64,000 bases of DNA from an uncultured Lachnospiraceae bacterium (GCA_946414885.1 CAMKQH010000001.1:62001-126000); one strand, 5' to 3'. Numbered from the stretch's first letter, positions 19,046-30,115 are shown. Notes: generated from the letters alone by a model not told the origin. Translations and numbers: made by a program.

Positions 19046-20802
19046 ACGTTGTTTTGTTCTACAATGAGCTGTTTACCATCCTTTTTATGCTAATGGCCGG
19101 AGCGGTGATCGCACTGGATCGCGTCAAAAAGCCGGCAAAAGAGGAAAATGCTGCGAAAACGGTGGATGAAATTACTTCCGGTCAGAAAAAGGATTCGCGG
19201 GAGATTTACGTATTTTTGGGGATGCTGTTTGTGGCATTTATTCTTCGTGCGTGGAAATTTGGCGCAATTCCCGAAGGAATGAACCAGGACGGCGCCATGG
19301 CGGCCGTGGACGCGAAAGCATTGGCAGATTACGCGACGGATCGTTTTGGAACGTTCCTTCCGACGCATTTTACGGCATGGGGATATGGGCAAATGAGCGT
19401 GCTCTTATCCTATTGCATGGTTCCATTTATCAAACTGTTCGGTTTGAACGTGATCACGGCAAGGATTCCCATACTGATCGCGAGCATGCTTGGCCTCGCG
19501 GCTCTTTACGGCATTGCAAAAAAGCTTTGCGGAACAAGGGCGGCGTACGTCACGCTTGCCTTTGCCGTATGCAATCCCTGGCATTTTATGCAGAGCAGAT
19601 GGGCGTTGGATTGCAATCTTTTTCCGCACGTTCTGCTGATCGGTATCTGGTTTCTGATCAAGGGACTTGACGGAAAAAAGAGATGGCTGTATTTCTCCAT
19701 GGTTGCGTTCGCACTTTGCATGTATTGCTATGGCATTGCATTTTACACCGTACCGGTATTTTTGCTTGGAATGGCTGGATATCTATTGATCAAGAGAATC
19801 CTAAAATGGCATGAGGTTCTGATCTGCGTTGCCGTTTATGCTTTCGTCGCATGGCCAATTTATCTTACCATGATGATCAATGCCTTCAAGTGGAATACCA
19901 TCAAGACTTTCTTTTGTACCATGCCATATTTTCCTGAAAGCGTGAGATCTCGGGACATTCTCTTTTTTAGTGACGATAAGCTTGCACAGCTTATAAAAAA
20001 CTTCCAGAGCCTGAAAAATGTCTACGTATCGGGCGACGCGTTGCCGTGGAACACGTTGCCGGGCTTTGGGGTTATCACAAAATGTTTTCTTCCGTTTGTT
20101 TTGGTGGGTACGTATGCCTGCCTCCGGCTGATGCGAAGCGAGGAGAATTCCATCAAAAAAGCAGGTTATGCAGCCGCATTGTTTTTCTTTGCGATCGGAA
20201 ATCTTTCGGGCCTTATCACGGCTAACGTTAACGTAAACCGGGTGAACGTACTGCATTATGCATTGCTGCTCATGGCTGGTCTTGGCATTAGCTTTACCGT
20301 TTCATACCTAAACAAACGGGCGCTGCTGATTCTTTTGGCCTATGGAATCATGAGCGTATTGTTTGTCAACGCGTATTTTACGGAACATTCCAAGACGTTG
20401 CGAAGCAATTTCTATGCAGAGTTTCTGGAAGCAGTACGGATTGCGGGAGATGAGAAGCAAACGGACTGCGAGCAACTTGTGATTACTCCGGACACGCAAT
20501 ATGCCGGTTCGGCGAGAGTCTCGGAAATCCTTACTTTGTTTGCGCTTTCCGTGGATGCAGAGTTTTTCCAGGGAAAGGCCGTGGATCAATATGGGCAGTC
20601 TTATCATGAAAAATTCCAATACGTGAATGTTTTGCCGGAAGGCATGGATTCAAGCCTGCCGGTCGCATACGTGATCAGAACGGCGTATTTGGGTGACCAG
20701 GGAACGGAATTGTTGGAGGAGAAAGGTTTCGTCGTAAAGAAAACAAAAGGAAACGGGGAGTACTGTGTTGTGATTCCCAGAGAGCGATATTTGGGGAATT
20801 AA
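19042..20802 (+). CDS. Polytopic membrane glycosyltransferase (PMT/ArnT-like, GT39-type fold)
   Basis: Many TM helices; RAWKFGAIPEGMNQDGAMAAVDAKAL N-term acidic motif; last gene of sugar cluster, overlapping manC stop. Confidence 0.65.
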   Translation: MNVVLFYNELFTILFMLMAGAVIALDRVKKPAKEENAAKTVDEITSGQKKDSREIYVFLGMLFVAFILRAWKFGAIPEGMNQDGAMAAVDAKALADYATDRFGTFLPTHFTAWGYGQMSVLLSYCMVPFIKLFGLNVITARIPILIASMLGLAALYGIAKKLCGTRAAYVTLAFAVCNPWHFMQSRWALDCNLFPHVLLIGIWFLIKGLDGKKRWLYFSMVAFALCMYCYGIAFYTVPVFLLGMAGYLLIKRILKWHEVLICVAVYAFVAWPIYLTMMINAFKWNTIKTFFCTMPYFPESVRSRDILFFSDDKLAQLIKNFQSLKNVYVSGDALPWNTLPGFGVITKCFLPFVLVGTYACLRLMRSEENSIKKAGYAAALFFFAIGNLSGLITANVNVNRVNVLHYALLLMAGLGISFTVSYLNKRALLILLAYGIMSVLFVNAYFTEHSKTLRSNFYAEFLEAVRIAGDEKQTDCEQLVITPDTQYAGSARVSEILTLFALSVDAEFFQGKAVDQYGQSYHEKFQYVNVLPEGMDSSLPVAYVIRTAYLGDQGTELLEEKGFVVKKTKGNGEYCVVIPRERYLGN

Positions 20803-20834
20803 TCTTTAGGACCTTTTTGTACTTAGAAAAAAAC

Positions 20835-20862
20835 TTGCTTTTCCCAATTTCTATGTTACAAT
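20835..20862 (+). promoter_or_regulatory. Promoter of peptide ABC operon
   Basis: TTGCTT - 16 bp - TACAAT. Confidence 0.5.
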
Positions 20863-20917
20863 GAGGGTGACAATTGAATAGTGAGAGATTTATTTTCTTG
20901 AAGAAAGGGAGAGCATT

Positions 20918-22519
20918 ATGAAGAAGAAATTTAGCATTACCCTCATGGCACTTCTCTTGGTCGCTGCACTGGGCGGATGCGCAGGTGGCAAGTCTTCGGG
21001 GAATGAGTCCTCTACCGCTCCGGACGCTACGCAGGGAAGCCAGGCTTCCGTTTCTGGCCAGGGAACCGAGGATCCCAATGGGAACAAGGATTCCAAATAT
21101 GGCGGAAAGGTAGTAGTCGGAGTACAACAGGATATTGACAGTCTTGACCCACACAAAGCAACTGCGGCAGGAACCAAGGAAATTCTGTTCAACATTTTTG
21201 AAGGTCTTTTAAAGGTTAATGAAAATGGTTCGTTAATCTGTGCAGTCGCTAGTGATTACTCCGTTTCGGAGGATGGGCTCACCTACACCTTTACCTTACG
21301 TGACAACGTAAAGTTCCACAACGGGAACAAGGTGACGGCTGAGGACGTGAAGTATTCCTTGGAGAGGGCTTCCGGATTACTTGATGGCACTGCACTGGTA
21401 TCGAGCTTAACAACGCTGAAAAGCGTAGACATTGTCGATGAGCATACGGTCCAGGTAACAACGGGCAGCGCCAATCTGGAGCTGATCTACAGCTTCACCA
21501 CGGCCATCATCCCCGCAGGCAGCGGAGAGGCGGAAGGCAGCAACCCCATTGGTACGGGACCTTTTTCTTTTGTTTCCTACAAGCCCCAGGAGGGCCTTGT
21601 GGTAAAGAAGAATCCTGACTACTGGCAGGAAGGTCTTCCCTACTTGGATGAGGTACAATTTAAGATCGTCAGCGGCGCTGACACGGCTCTTTTGGAGCTG
21701 AAGGGTCACAGCATTGATCTGTACTCCTACCTGACGGATTCTCAGGCAGAGGAGCTGAAGAATGACTATCAGATCCTTTCCGCACCCTCCGACGTATTAC
21801 AGGGCATGTTCCTGAACAATGCGGTAGCACCCTTTAACGACGTAAGGGTTCGTCAGGCAGTCTGCTACGCCATGGACAGGGATCTGGCAAATCAGTTTGT
21901 GGTTGGCGGAAACGGCACCATCATGAGTGCCCCCATGCTGCCTGCCATGAAGGATTACTACGTGGAACTGAATGACGTATATGGCACGGGCGCGAACGTT
22001 GAAAAGGCAAAGCAGCTTCTTGCTGAGGCAGGTTATGCAGATGGCGTGTCATTCACCGTGAGAGTACCTTCCAACTATGAAGCGCACGTTCAGACGGCAG
22101 AGGTCGTTGCAGAACAACTCAAGGATGCCAACATTGATTGCAAGATCGAACTGGTAGATTGGAATACTTGGCTGGAGGACATCTACAAGGGACGTAATTA
22201 TCAGGCAACCCTTTGCGGCATTACTTGTGACATGACCCCCAGTTACCTAACGGTACGCTTCCAGACGGATCACAAAAAGAACTTCATCAACTTTGCCAAC
22301 GCGGATTATGACGTGGCTTACCAGAAGGCTGCGGCTAGCTTGAATCTGGAGGAGAAGGCAAAGTACTACAAGCAAGCGCAGGAGATCTTCGTGAAGGAGG
22401 CAGGAACCGCATTTATCCAGGTTCCCCCCATCACCATCGCGATGAACAAGAACCTGAGCGGATACAAGTTCTATCCCATCTACGTGCAGGACATGAGCAC
22501 CGTATATTTTAACAAGTAA
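20918..22519 (+). CDS. ABC transporter substrate-binding protein, family 5 (peptide), lipoprotein
   Basis: Lipobox AALGGCAGG; GVQQDIDSLDPHKATAAGTKEILFNIFEGLLK; ...PDYWQEGLPYLDEVQFKIV. Confidence 0.93.
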   Translation: MKKKFSITLMALLLVAALGGCAGGKSSGNESSTAPDATQGSQASVSGQGTEDPNGNKDSKYGGKVVVGVQQDIDSLDPHKATAAGTKEILFNIFEGLLKVNENGSLICAVASDYSVSEDGLTYTFTLRDNVKFHNGNKVTAEDVKYSLERASGLLDGTALVSSLTTLKSVDIVDEHTVQVTTGSANLELIYSFTTAIIPAGSGEAEGSNPIGTGPFSFVSYKPQEGLVVKKNPDYWQEGLPYLDEVQFKIVSGADTALLELKGHSIDLYSYLTDSQAEELKNDYQILSAPSDVLQGMFLNNAVAPFNDVRVRQAVCYAMDRDLANQFVVGGNGTIMSAPMLPAMKDYYVELNDVYGTGANVEKAKQLLAEAGYADGVSFTVRVPSNYEAHVQTAEVVAEQLKDANIDCKIELVDWNTWLEDIYKGRNYQATLCGITCDMTPSYLTVRFQTDHKKNFINFANADYDVAYQKAAASLNLEEKAKYYKQAQEIFVKEAGTAFIQVPPITIAMNKNLSGYKFYPIYVQDMSTVYFNK

Positions 22520-22579
22520 ACATTGATTCATCGGTTCGCTTCCCGAAGGGGAACCTTGAAAGAGGAAAGGAGGGCTGGC

Positions 22580-23539
22580 ATGAAATACCTGGTAAAAAAG
22601 TTCGTAACTCTCATTATGACGTTGTTCCTGGTATCCGTGCTGGCCTTCCTTGCGTTCCAGATCATTCCCGGCGACGTCGTGACGAGTATTCTTGGCACGG
22701 AAGCGACGCCTGAGAGGGAAGAGCAATTAAGACAGGAATTAGGGTTGGACAAGCCACCCGTCGTCAGGTATTTTCGGTGGGCGGGAAGCGTCCTAAAGGG
22801 AGATTTCGGTGATAGCTATCGTTACTCCAAAAACATGAATCAAATGATGCCGGTGGCGGAGCTCATCGGTGATAAGCTTCCCGTGACGCTCCTCCTCGCG
22901 GCGCTATCCATGATCTTTATCGCGGTGATCGCCATTCCCTTGGGCGTTTTATGGGCCCGAAGCAAGAATAAGGTGTTTGACGTGATGATGAACATGGGGA
23001 CCCAGACGGCTATGGCCGTCCCGTCGTTCTTTTTGGGCGTCCTTGTGACATATCTTTTTGGCATTTTACTCAAATGGTTTGCCCCCGGTGGCTATATCTC
23101 CTACAAAGAGGATTTCTGGGGCTGCATTTCCTATTTGGTCTTCCCGGCCATCTCCGTGGCCATTCCGAAGATCGCCATGACGGCGCGCTTCCTTCGAAAT
23201 TCCATGCTGACCGAAAGCGGCAGCGACTATGTCCGCACGGCCTACAGTAAGGGCGCGTCGGAGCGCCGCGTAGCGTACTTCCACGTGCTTCGAAACGCCA
23301 TGATGCCCGTCGTGACCTTCCTCGGCATGATCATCGCAGAGATCGTCGCCGGCAGCATTGTGGTCGAGCAGGTGTTCAGCCTTCCTGGCATCGGCAAACT
23401 ACTTATCAGTTCGATATCAACAAGAGACTTCCCCGTAGTGGAGATCTTGATCCTATATATTACTTTTGTTGTGATCGTCGTATATTTCCTGGTGGACGTG
23501 CTCTACCGAGTGATCGATCCCAGGATCAGCAACAAATAA
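22580..23539 (+). CDS. ABC transporter permease (DppB/OppB-like)
   Basis: FLAFQIIPGDVVTSILG...RTAYSKGASERRVAYFHVLRNAMMPVVTFLG. Confidence 0.93.
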   Translation: MKYLVKKFVTLIMTLFLVSVLAFLAFQIIPGDVVTSILGTEATPEREEQLRQELGLDKPPVVRYFRWAGSVLKGDFGDSYRYSKNMNQMMPVAELIGDKLPVTLLLAALSMIFIAVIAIPLGVLWARSKNKVFDVMMNMGTQTAMAVPSFFLGVLVTYLFGILLKWFAPGGYISYKEDFWGCISYLVFPAISVAIPKIAMTARFLRNSMLTESGSDYVRTAYSKGASERRVAYFHVLRNAMMPVVTFLGMIIAEIVAGSIVVEQVFSLPGIGKLLISSISTRDFPVVEILILYITFVVIVVYFLVDVLYRVIDPRISNK

Positions 23540-23593
23540 TCATTGTTGGAAATCCGTCAGGCATTTCGCAAGCTTAAGGAAAAGGAGAATTCC

Positions 23594-24421
23594 GTGAAGA
23601 AAGTGGGAGCGTGGTTCAAAAAACAGAATGCGTACTTTCTGGTGGGACTGGTGATGACCGGTCTTGCCGTCATGCTCGGAATTCTGAGCTTCTTCTGGAC
23701 GCCCTTTAGTACCACTTCCATGTCTGCGGCGGAGCGTTTTCACGGGCCCAGCCTTCGTCATCTCTTTGGAACGGACAATTTCGGCAGGGACATTTTTTCC
23801 AGAGTGATGCAGGGTATCGGAACCACCGTGATCGTCAGCAGTCTGATCGTCGTGATCTCTGCAGGCGCAGGCATTCTGATCGGTGCGATTACCGGATATT
23901 TTGGCGGGATTTTGGATGAGATCATCATGCGCATCACGGATGCCATCAATGCATTTCCAAGCATTCTTTTGGCGCTTGTCGTGATCAGTATTTTGGGGAG
24001 CGGAAAGCAGAACGTGATTTTTTCTTTGGGCATCGTGTTTGCACCCTCCTACGTCAGGATCGTGCGAAGCGAATTCATACGCCTGCGGGATGCGGATTTC
24101 GTTTGCCGCGCGAGACTAATGGGCGTAAAGAAACTGCGCATTCTGTTTGTACACATTTTGCCTAACATATGGTCCGTGTTCTGGGTTAGCGTGACCATAG
24201 GCTTTAATAACGCGATCCTCGCGGAGTCTGGCATGAGTTATCTTGGCATTGGCGTTCAGCCGCCGGATGCAAGTCTTGGAAAGATGCTTTCGGATGCGCA
24301 GGGATACCTTGGCCGTGCGCCCTGGTATGCACTGGCGCCTGGACTTACCATCGTGTGGATCGTACTTGGATTCTCCCTTCTGAGCGAAGGAATTCGGCGA
24401 AAGGAGGCGGGAAAGAGATGA
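23594..24421 (+). CDS. ABC transporter permease (DppC/OppC-like), GTG start
   Basis: HLFGTDNFGRDIFSRVMQG...ESGMSYLGIGVQPPDASLGKMLSDAQ; ggag SD upstream of GTG at 23594. Confidence 0.92.
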   Translation: MKKVGAWFKKQNAYFLVGLVMTGLAVMLGILSFFWTPFSTTSMSAAERFHGPSLRHLFGTDNFGRDIFSRVMQGIGTTVIVSSLIVVISAGAGILIGAITGYFGGILDEIIMRITDAINAFPSILLALVVISILGSGKQNVIFSLGIVFAPSYVRIVRSEFIRLRDADFVCRARLMGVKKLRILFVHILPNIWSVFWVSVTIGFNNAILAESGMSYLGIGVQPPDASLGKMLSDAQGYLGRAPWYALAPGLTIVWIVLGFSLLSEGIRRKEAGKR

Positions 24422-26094
24422 TCAAGATCAAGCATTTGTCCGTGGCGTTCGACGGACCGGAAGTCGTAAAGGACGTTTCATTTGAGATCGGCGACGGCGA
24501 GATCCTTGGCGTGGTGGGTGAGTCCGGTTCCGGAAAGTCCGTGACGGCTCTGACGCTGATGGGGCTTGTCGCTGAGACGGCACGCGTCACCTCAGGTGAA
24601 ATCTATTATGACGATCAGCTTCTTTTGGAGGCGGGCGTGCCGCGGAATACTGCGCTGTATCGCGAGTATCAGGGGCAGAAAATGTCCATGGTATTCCAGG
24701 AACCCATGACGTCCCTGAACCCGACCATGAAGGTGGGGGCGCAGGTGGAGGAAGTCCTGATCCTTCATGACAGACAGGGCAGCAGTTATGAGACGAAAAA
24801 GGAAGCAAAGACTCCGGAAGCTAAAAACGGCCTTGCCGGTTGGCATCAGCGCCGCATGGAAGAGAAGGAGAGACGCAGGGCACGCGTTTTGGACGCGCTC
24901 CGCGGCGTTGGCCTCCGCGACGTGGAAAGAGTCTACGATTGCTATCCCCATCAGCTTTCCGGAGGCATGAGGCAGCGCGTGATGATCGCAATGGCGGTAA
25001 TACTGCATCCCGGCCTGATCATTGCAGATGAGCCTACGACGGCGCTGGACGTAACCGTTCAGAACCAGATCATTGACCTGTTAAAAAAGATCAATCAGGA
25101 GCAGAAGAACTCCTTGCTCTTTATCACGCATGACTTAAACCTTGCAAGGAGACTCTGCGACAGAATTCTCGTGATGCAGGACGGCTGCATTGTTGAGGAA
25201 GGGATCACGGAGGAAATCTTTAGTGATCCCAGAGGTGACTATACAAAGAAACTGATCAGTGCCGTTCCGGGGCGCACGGGCAAGAAGAAATCTGCTCATC
25301 AAAAGCTCAAGGAAGCCCAGGGGAAAAAGGGTGATGGGAAGAAACAAGAGCTTAAGCCCTTGGTGGAGGTACGGGACCTTAGCGTTTCTTACCGCGAGAA
25401 CGCCAATTCCCTGTTCGGAAAGACGATCAAGAAGACCGTGGTGCAAAATGCCACGTTTGACCTGTATGAAGGAGAGATCCTTGGACTTGTCGGGGAGAGC
25501 GGATGCGGCAAGACCACTCTTTCCAAGGCGATCCTCGGGCTGAATAAAATGGTGGAGGGAAGCATTGTCCATCACTCCAACAGCCCGCAGATGGTATTCC
25601 AGGATCCCTACAGCAGTCTTAATCCGAGCAAGACGATCGGGTGGCTCTTACAGGAGCCGCTTCGGGCGCAGGGCATTTTGGATCCCTCCAAGGCGATGAC
25701 GGAGAAAGACCGCGTGGCCGCTGCCTATGACATGCTTCACAAGGTGGGCCTTAAGGATAAATACTTTACGAGGAGGCCGTCCCAGCTTTCCGGCGGCCAG
25801 CGTCAGCGCATCAGCATCGGACAGGCGCTGATCACAAGACCAGGTCTTGTCATCGCGGATGAGCCCGTATCCGCCTTGGACGTGACCATTCAGGCGCAGA
25901 TCCTGGATCTGATCAGAAGCCTGCAGGAAGAACTGAAAACGGCGTTTTTGTTTATCTCCCATGACATCAACGTGATCTATCAGGTGAGCGACAGGATCAT
26001 GGTCATGAAGGACGGAAAGATCTTGGAGATCGGCGATACGGAGGAGATCTTCCGGAATCCCAAGGATCCCTACACAAAAGAATTACTGCGATAA
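24418..26094 (+). CDS. Fused dipeptide ABC ATPase (DppD-DppF type, two nucleotide-binding domains)
   Basis: Two Walker A (GESGSGKS, GESGCGKT) and two signature motifs (LSGGMRQR, LSGGQRQR). Confidence 0.94.
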   Translation: MIKIKHLSVAFDGPEVVKDVSFEIGDGEILGVVGESGSGKSVTALTLMGLVAETARVTSGEIYYDDQLLLEAGVPRNTALYREYQGQKMSMVFQEPMTSLNPTMKVGAQVEEVLILHDRQGSSYETKKEAKTPEAKNGLAGWHQRRMEEKERRRARVLDALRGVGLRDVERVYDCYPHQLSGGMRQRVMIAMAVILHPGLIIADEPTTALDVTVQNQIIDLLKKINQEQKNSLLFITHDLNLARRLCDRILVMQDGCIVEEGITEEIFSDPRGDYTKKLISAVPGRTGKKKSAHQKLKEAQGKKGDGKKQELKPLVEVRDLSVSYRENANSLFGKTIKKTVVQNATFDLYEGEILGLVGESGCGKTTLSKAILGLNKMVEGSIVHHSNSPQMVFQDPYSSLNPSKTIGWLLQEPLRAQGILDPSKAMTEKDRVAAAYDMLHKVGLKDKYFTRRPSQLSGGQRQRISIGQALITRPGLVIADEPVSALDVTIQAQILDLIRSLQEELKTAFLFISHDINVIYQVSDRIMVMKDGKILEIGDTEEIFRNPKDPYTKELLR

Positions 26095-26097
26095 GAG

Positions 26098-26132
26098 GAA
26101 GGGACTGACCTAAAGGTCAGTCCCTTTTTTTG
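26098..26132 (+). terminator. Terminator after peptide ABC operon
   Basis: aagggactgacc taaa ggtcagtccctt + T-run. Confidence 0.9.
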
Positions 26133-26177
26133 TGTATGTGGAACGAAAATAAATTATTGTAATACGATAAATTATTA

Positions 26178-26206
26178 TTGACAAATAAGAATTGCTATGA
26201 TAAATT
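26178..26206 (+). promoter_or_regulatory. Promoter of 26245 gene
   Basis: TTGACA - 17 bp - TAAATT. Confidence 0.5.
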
Positions 26207-26244
26207 ATGGATAAAGAGATTCTTTTTCGAATGGAGAAGGGAAT

Positions 26245-27306
26245 ATGGAAAAACGCAGGAAGGACAATAATTACATACGGTTTGACGTGGAAGACCTCGA
26301 CATGCTGAAAAAGCATGCGCGGATTCTGGGGATTCTTTTGGGAGCGCTTGTGGTATGCGTTTTTTTGATGGGGGAGTTGATTGACCTGGAGATTTCCGTA
26401 CTCTCGATCGCAATTTTTTTGTGTTGCCTTCATGCGATTCCGATCGTTGTTCTTGTTTTAGCGGAGCATTTGGTGAAATGGGGGAATTGTTATAACTATC
26501 TGGCAAAATTAAAAAAACGTAAAATGCGGGTACCAGAGAGAAAAGGGCTATTCCATTGTGATTTGGCTGAACTGGTAACGGAGGAGACAAGGGAGCTTGA
26601 ATGCGAAAACAGCGTTGCGTTTATAGAAGTTATGCTTTCAATTTTTCCAATGATTTGTTTTCTGGCAGGGGCTTTCTATCTGGCATCAGAGTATTCCGTA
26701 TCGAAAGACTTGCTTTTGTTAGCCGTTCCGGTCTTTCTTTTTTGGGCCTTTGTAATCCTTCAAACAGTTTTGCATTGCTCCGAAAGAAAGTATAAGGACG
26801 AAACCAATCCTGATCCAACAAGAAAACCAAGGGCATCTTTCTTTTCGTTTTTGGCGTTTGTCTTGTTTTTTGCAATAGCGTCAGCATGCTGGATGGGCAT
26901 GGTCCAATCCATGGCGAATTACGTGGATCGCAGCGTTAAGGACAGAGACGTTAGTTTTCTTTCCGGAATAAATACGGCTGCGTTATGTTCGCTTCACGAT
27001 TTGAACGATGATTCCATGGAAAAGTTTACCATTGTTATTGAGAAAGACAGATTGCGGATTGAGGGCTCAGACAAGGATTTAACGGAAGAGGAAGCACGCG
27101 ACTTCATCGAGACGTTTATGGCGTTGACGGATGACGCAGCCGGCAGTTTGGAAACAGTCAATGAAGAATTGGACAGCAGGGCATACGGAACGCTGGAGAA
27201 GCTTGAGATCACCGTAGACGTGCGGGCTAGGAGCACGAAATTGGTGGCAACGCCCCAAAAGAAGGGCGTGGAGCCTTTGGTAATCTCGAGTGGAGGGGAA
27301 TCATAA
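26245..27306 (+). CDS. Hypothetical membrane protein
   Basis: ORF with promoter and terminator; about five predicted TM segments; C-terminal soluble part; no family recognised. Confidence 0.7.
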   Translation: MEKRRKDNNYIRFDVEDLDMLKKHARILGILLGALVVCVFLMGELIDLEISVLSIAIFLCCLHAIPIVVLVLAEHLVKWGNCYNYLAKLKKRKMRVPERKGLFHCDLAELVTEETRELECENSVAFIEVMLSIFPMICFLAGAFYLASEYSVSKDLLLLAVPVFLFWAFVILQTVLHCSERKYKDETNPDPTRKPRASFFSFLAFVLFFAIASACWMGMVQSMANYVDRSVKDRDVSFLSGINTAALCSLHDLNDDSMEKFTIVIEKDRLRIEGSDKDLTEEEARDFIETFMALTDDAAGSLETVNEELDSRAYGTLEKLEITVDVRARSTKLVATPQKKGVEPLVISSGGES

Positions 27307-27311
27307 GAGGG

Positions 27312-27342
27312 AGACTGGCAAGTGCATTGCCAGTCTTTTTTT
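27312..27342 (+). terminator. Terminator after 26245 gene
   Basis: gactggcaa gtgca ttgccagtc + T-run. Confidence 0.85.
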
Positions 27343-27350
27343 GCATATAC

Positions 27351-30041
27351 ATGAAAGTGATTGGAATAGGACGGAGAACGCGTGTGGGAGTGCAAGGACT
27401 GTCGGAGGCAGAAGCGGCGAGAAGATTGGCAAGAGACGGAAGAAATGAACTTCGAAGGCTCAAAGGAAAGAGCCTTATTCATAGATTTTTGGAGCAACTT
27501 AAGGATCCGTTGATCTACGTGTTAATGGTGGCTGCGTTTGTATCAGTCGTGCTGGGGGAATTCAGTGACGCAGGGATCATTGCGGCGGTCGTCCTTCTAA
27601 ACGCATGCGTGGGTTTGGTGCAGGAAGGCAAGGCGAGAAAGGCGCTGGAGGCATTGGAAGATTTACAAAGTCCTGCGGCGACGGTGCTCCGGGACGGAAA
27701 AGAAAAACGGATCCCGGCGGCCTGTGTTGTTTTGGGAGACGTTGTCTGCCTGGAGGCGGGCGACCGGGTTCCGGCGGACGTCATGCTAACGGAATCCACA
27801 GAGCTCATGACGGAGGAATCGGCGCTCACGGGAGAATCCCTTCCGGTGGAAAAACGCGTCGCGAAGGGAGGGCTGATTCCCGGGGATTGCAGTCATGCAT
27901 CGGATCACGGGGAAATGGCTTTCGCCTCGACCATGGTGGTCAGCGGAAAAGGGCGGGGCGTGGTCACGGCAGTTGGCATGCAAACGGAGCTTGGCAAGAT
28001 TGCGGACATGATAGGACAGGAAAAAGAAGAGCCGACACCTCTGCAAAAGCGCTTGGGAGAATTGGGATTCGTGCTGAGCCTGTTATCGCTATTGCTGTGC
28101 GCGGTGCTGTTCGGGATTGCCGTATGGCAAAGAAGAGACGTTTTACAGATGCTCCTTACGGCAATTTCCCTGGCAGTCGCTGCCGTGCCCGAGGGCCTGC
28201 CGGCCGTGGTGACGATCTGTCTTGCTTTGTCTGTTACGCGTCTTGTCAAAGCGGGATCCATCGTTCGAAGACTTCCGAGCGTGGAGACACTGGGTGCGGT
28301 AAACGTCGTATGTTCCGATAAGACGGGAACGCTTACGCAAAATCAAATGCATGCCCAGATGGGATTTTGGGATCAAAGGTTATGGAGCCTTTCTGGCGCC
28401 GGCAAACATGCGAGGGACGGAAAGGAAGAAGCTTACGGCGCGCCGCCCAAGGAATTTCTGCAGGGCTTTACGTTGTGTAATAATGCCGCTTTGGATGCGC
28501 AGATTGGAGATCCCACGGAACTTGCGCTTTTGGAATTGGGTAGACGGTTTGGGATGGAACGGGAGGAATTAGAGCGCTTTGTACCCAGGATCAAAGAAAT
28601 TCCCTTTTCCTCAGAAACCCGGAAGATGACGACTTATCACTTGAGTGGCGGCAGACGGATTGGTTATCGCAAAGGGGCATTGGACGAGATTCTTCCGGAA
28701 TGCCGGGAGATCCTGCTTGGGGGCAGAAGGGAAAACATGACGCCGCGGATGAGAAAAGAGATTCAAAAGGGTGCCGAGGACCTGGCCCGCATGGCCTACC
28801 GCACGCTGGCCGTTGCCATGAATGAAGGAGTGACGGTGCCGGGAGGGCAGGGGCGCATGATGGAAGATGGGAAGAGAAGGTCAGAGAAGGAATCATGGAC
28901 GTTTCTGGGATTGATCGCCCTTGGGGATCCGCCGCGCCCCGAAGCCAAAGGGGCCGTAAGGGAATTGCGGGAGGCCGGCGTGGAAACCGTCATGATCACG
29001 GGGGACCATGCGGCGACGGCGCTTGCTATCGGAAAAGAGCTGGAGATCGCAAAAAATGCGGAGCAGTGTATGACGGGAGAGGAATTGGAATGTTTGTCGG
29101 AAGAAAGGCTTACCGGCGAGATGGAACGAAGGAAGATACGCATTTTTGCCAGGGTAACGCCGGCACAAAAGAGGAAGATCGTAAAGGCATTGCAAAGTCA
29201 GGGAAAGATTGTCGCCATGACGGGGGACGGCGTAAATGACGCTCCTTCGCTAAAGGCAGCGGACGTTGGGATTGCCATGGGGAAGAATGGCACGGACGTG
29301 GCAAGGGAGGCAGCGGACATAGTGCTGACGGATGACAACATTGCAACCATCGAGCGCGCGGTGGAAGAGGGCAGGGGCGTTTACGAAAACATACGGAAGA
29401 CGGTGATCTTTCTGCTTTCTTCCAACTTTGGGGAGCTTCTTACCATGTTTGTGGCAGTGGTTTTTGGATTCGCCTCGCCGCTTAAGAGCAGTCACGTCCT
29501 TTGGATCAATCTGATCACGGATTCCCTGCCGGCCCTGGCGCTGGGCGTTGATCAAAATGACGGGAAGGCACTGATGCGGTGTTCGCCGAGAAAGGCGGGA
29601 GAGAGTCTGTTTTCCAGAGGCGGATGGGGATGTACCTGCTTCTACGGAATTTTGATCGCAGGGATCAGTTTGGCTGCATTCGCCTTACCTGGGCTATGGC
29701 AGGCGGAGGAGTCCTTGCTTGCAAGAAGACAAACGTACGCATTTACCGTATTGGGAATGAGCCAGCTCTTTCATGCCATTGGCATGCGGGACGTTAACCG
29801 CTCCGTATTTTGCATGCGTCCGCTGGTGAACAAGCTCATGCTGTTCGCGGTTGCCATTGGTTTCGCCCTACAGCTTGTGGTTACGGAGTTGCCATTTTTG
29901 GTCAAGACCTTTGGAACGGTGCCGTTAAGCGTTGGTGAGTGGGGGATTTTGTGCGGTTTGGCAGCCATGCCGCTGATCGCACATGAGGTGATCGCCGTGC
30001 TCTGCCGGAAGGATTCGCGTCAAGAGATTGGCTCAGAATAG
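27351..30041 (+). CDS. P-type cation-transporting ATPase (P2 / Ca2+ type)
   Basis: [49 protein letters not shown]. Confidence 0.95.
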   Translation: MKVIGIGRRTRVGVQGLSEAEAARRLARDGRNELRRLKGKSLIHRFLEQLKDPLIYVLMVAAFVSVVLGEFSDAGIIAAVVLLNACVGLVQEGKARKALEALEDLQSPAATVLRDGKEKRIPAACVVLGDVVCLEAGDRVPADVMLTESTELMTEESALTGESLPVEKRVAKGGLIPGDCSHASDHGEMAFASTMVVSGKGRGVVTAVGMQTELGKIADMIGQEKEEPTPLQKRLGELGFVLSLLSLLLCAVLFGIAVWQRRDVLQMLLTAISLAVAAVPEGLPAVVTICLALSVTRLVKAGSIVRRLPSVETLGAVNVVCSDKTGTLTQNQMHAQMGFWDQRLWSLSGAGKHARDGKEEAYGAPPKEFLQGFTLCNNAALDAQIGDPTELALLELGRRFGMEREELERFVPRIKEIPFSSETRKMTTYHLSGGRRIGYRKGALDEILPECREILLGGRRENMTPRMRKEIQKGAEDLARMAYRTLAVAMNEGVTVPGGQGRMMEDGKRRSEKESWTFLGLIALGDPPRPEAKGAVRELREAGVETVMITGDHAATALAIGKELEIAKNAEQCMTGEELECLSEERLTGEMERRKIRIFARVTPAQKRKIVKALQSQGKIVAMTGDGVNDAPSLKAADVGIAMGKNGTDVAREAADIVLTDDNIATIERAVEEGRGVYENIRKTVIFLLSSNFGELLTMFVAVVFGFASPLKSSHVLWINLITDSLPALALGVDQNDGKALMRCSPRKAGESLFSRGGWGCTCFYGILIAGISLAAFALPGLWQAEESLLARRQTYAFTVLGMSQLFHAIGMRDVNRSVFCMRPLVNKLMLFAVAIGFALQLVVTELPFLVKTFGTVPLSVGEWGILCGLAAMPLIAHEVIAVLCRKDSRQEIGSE

Positions 30042-30071
30042 AAGATTATTGAGATAAATATCACGTCAACA

Positions 30072-30115
30072 TAAAAAAGGCCGAAACGTTTCCATGGACG
30101 TTTTTGGCCTTTTTT
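30072..30115. terminator. Bidirectional terminator between convergent genes
   Basis: aaaaaaggccgaaacgt...acgtttttggcctttttt. Confidence 0.8.
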
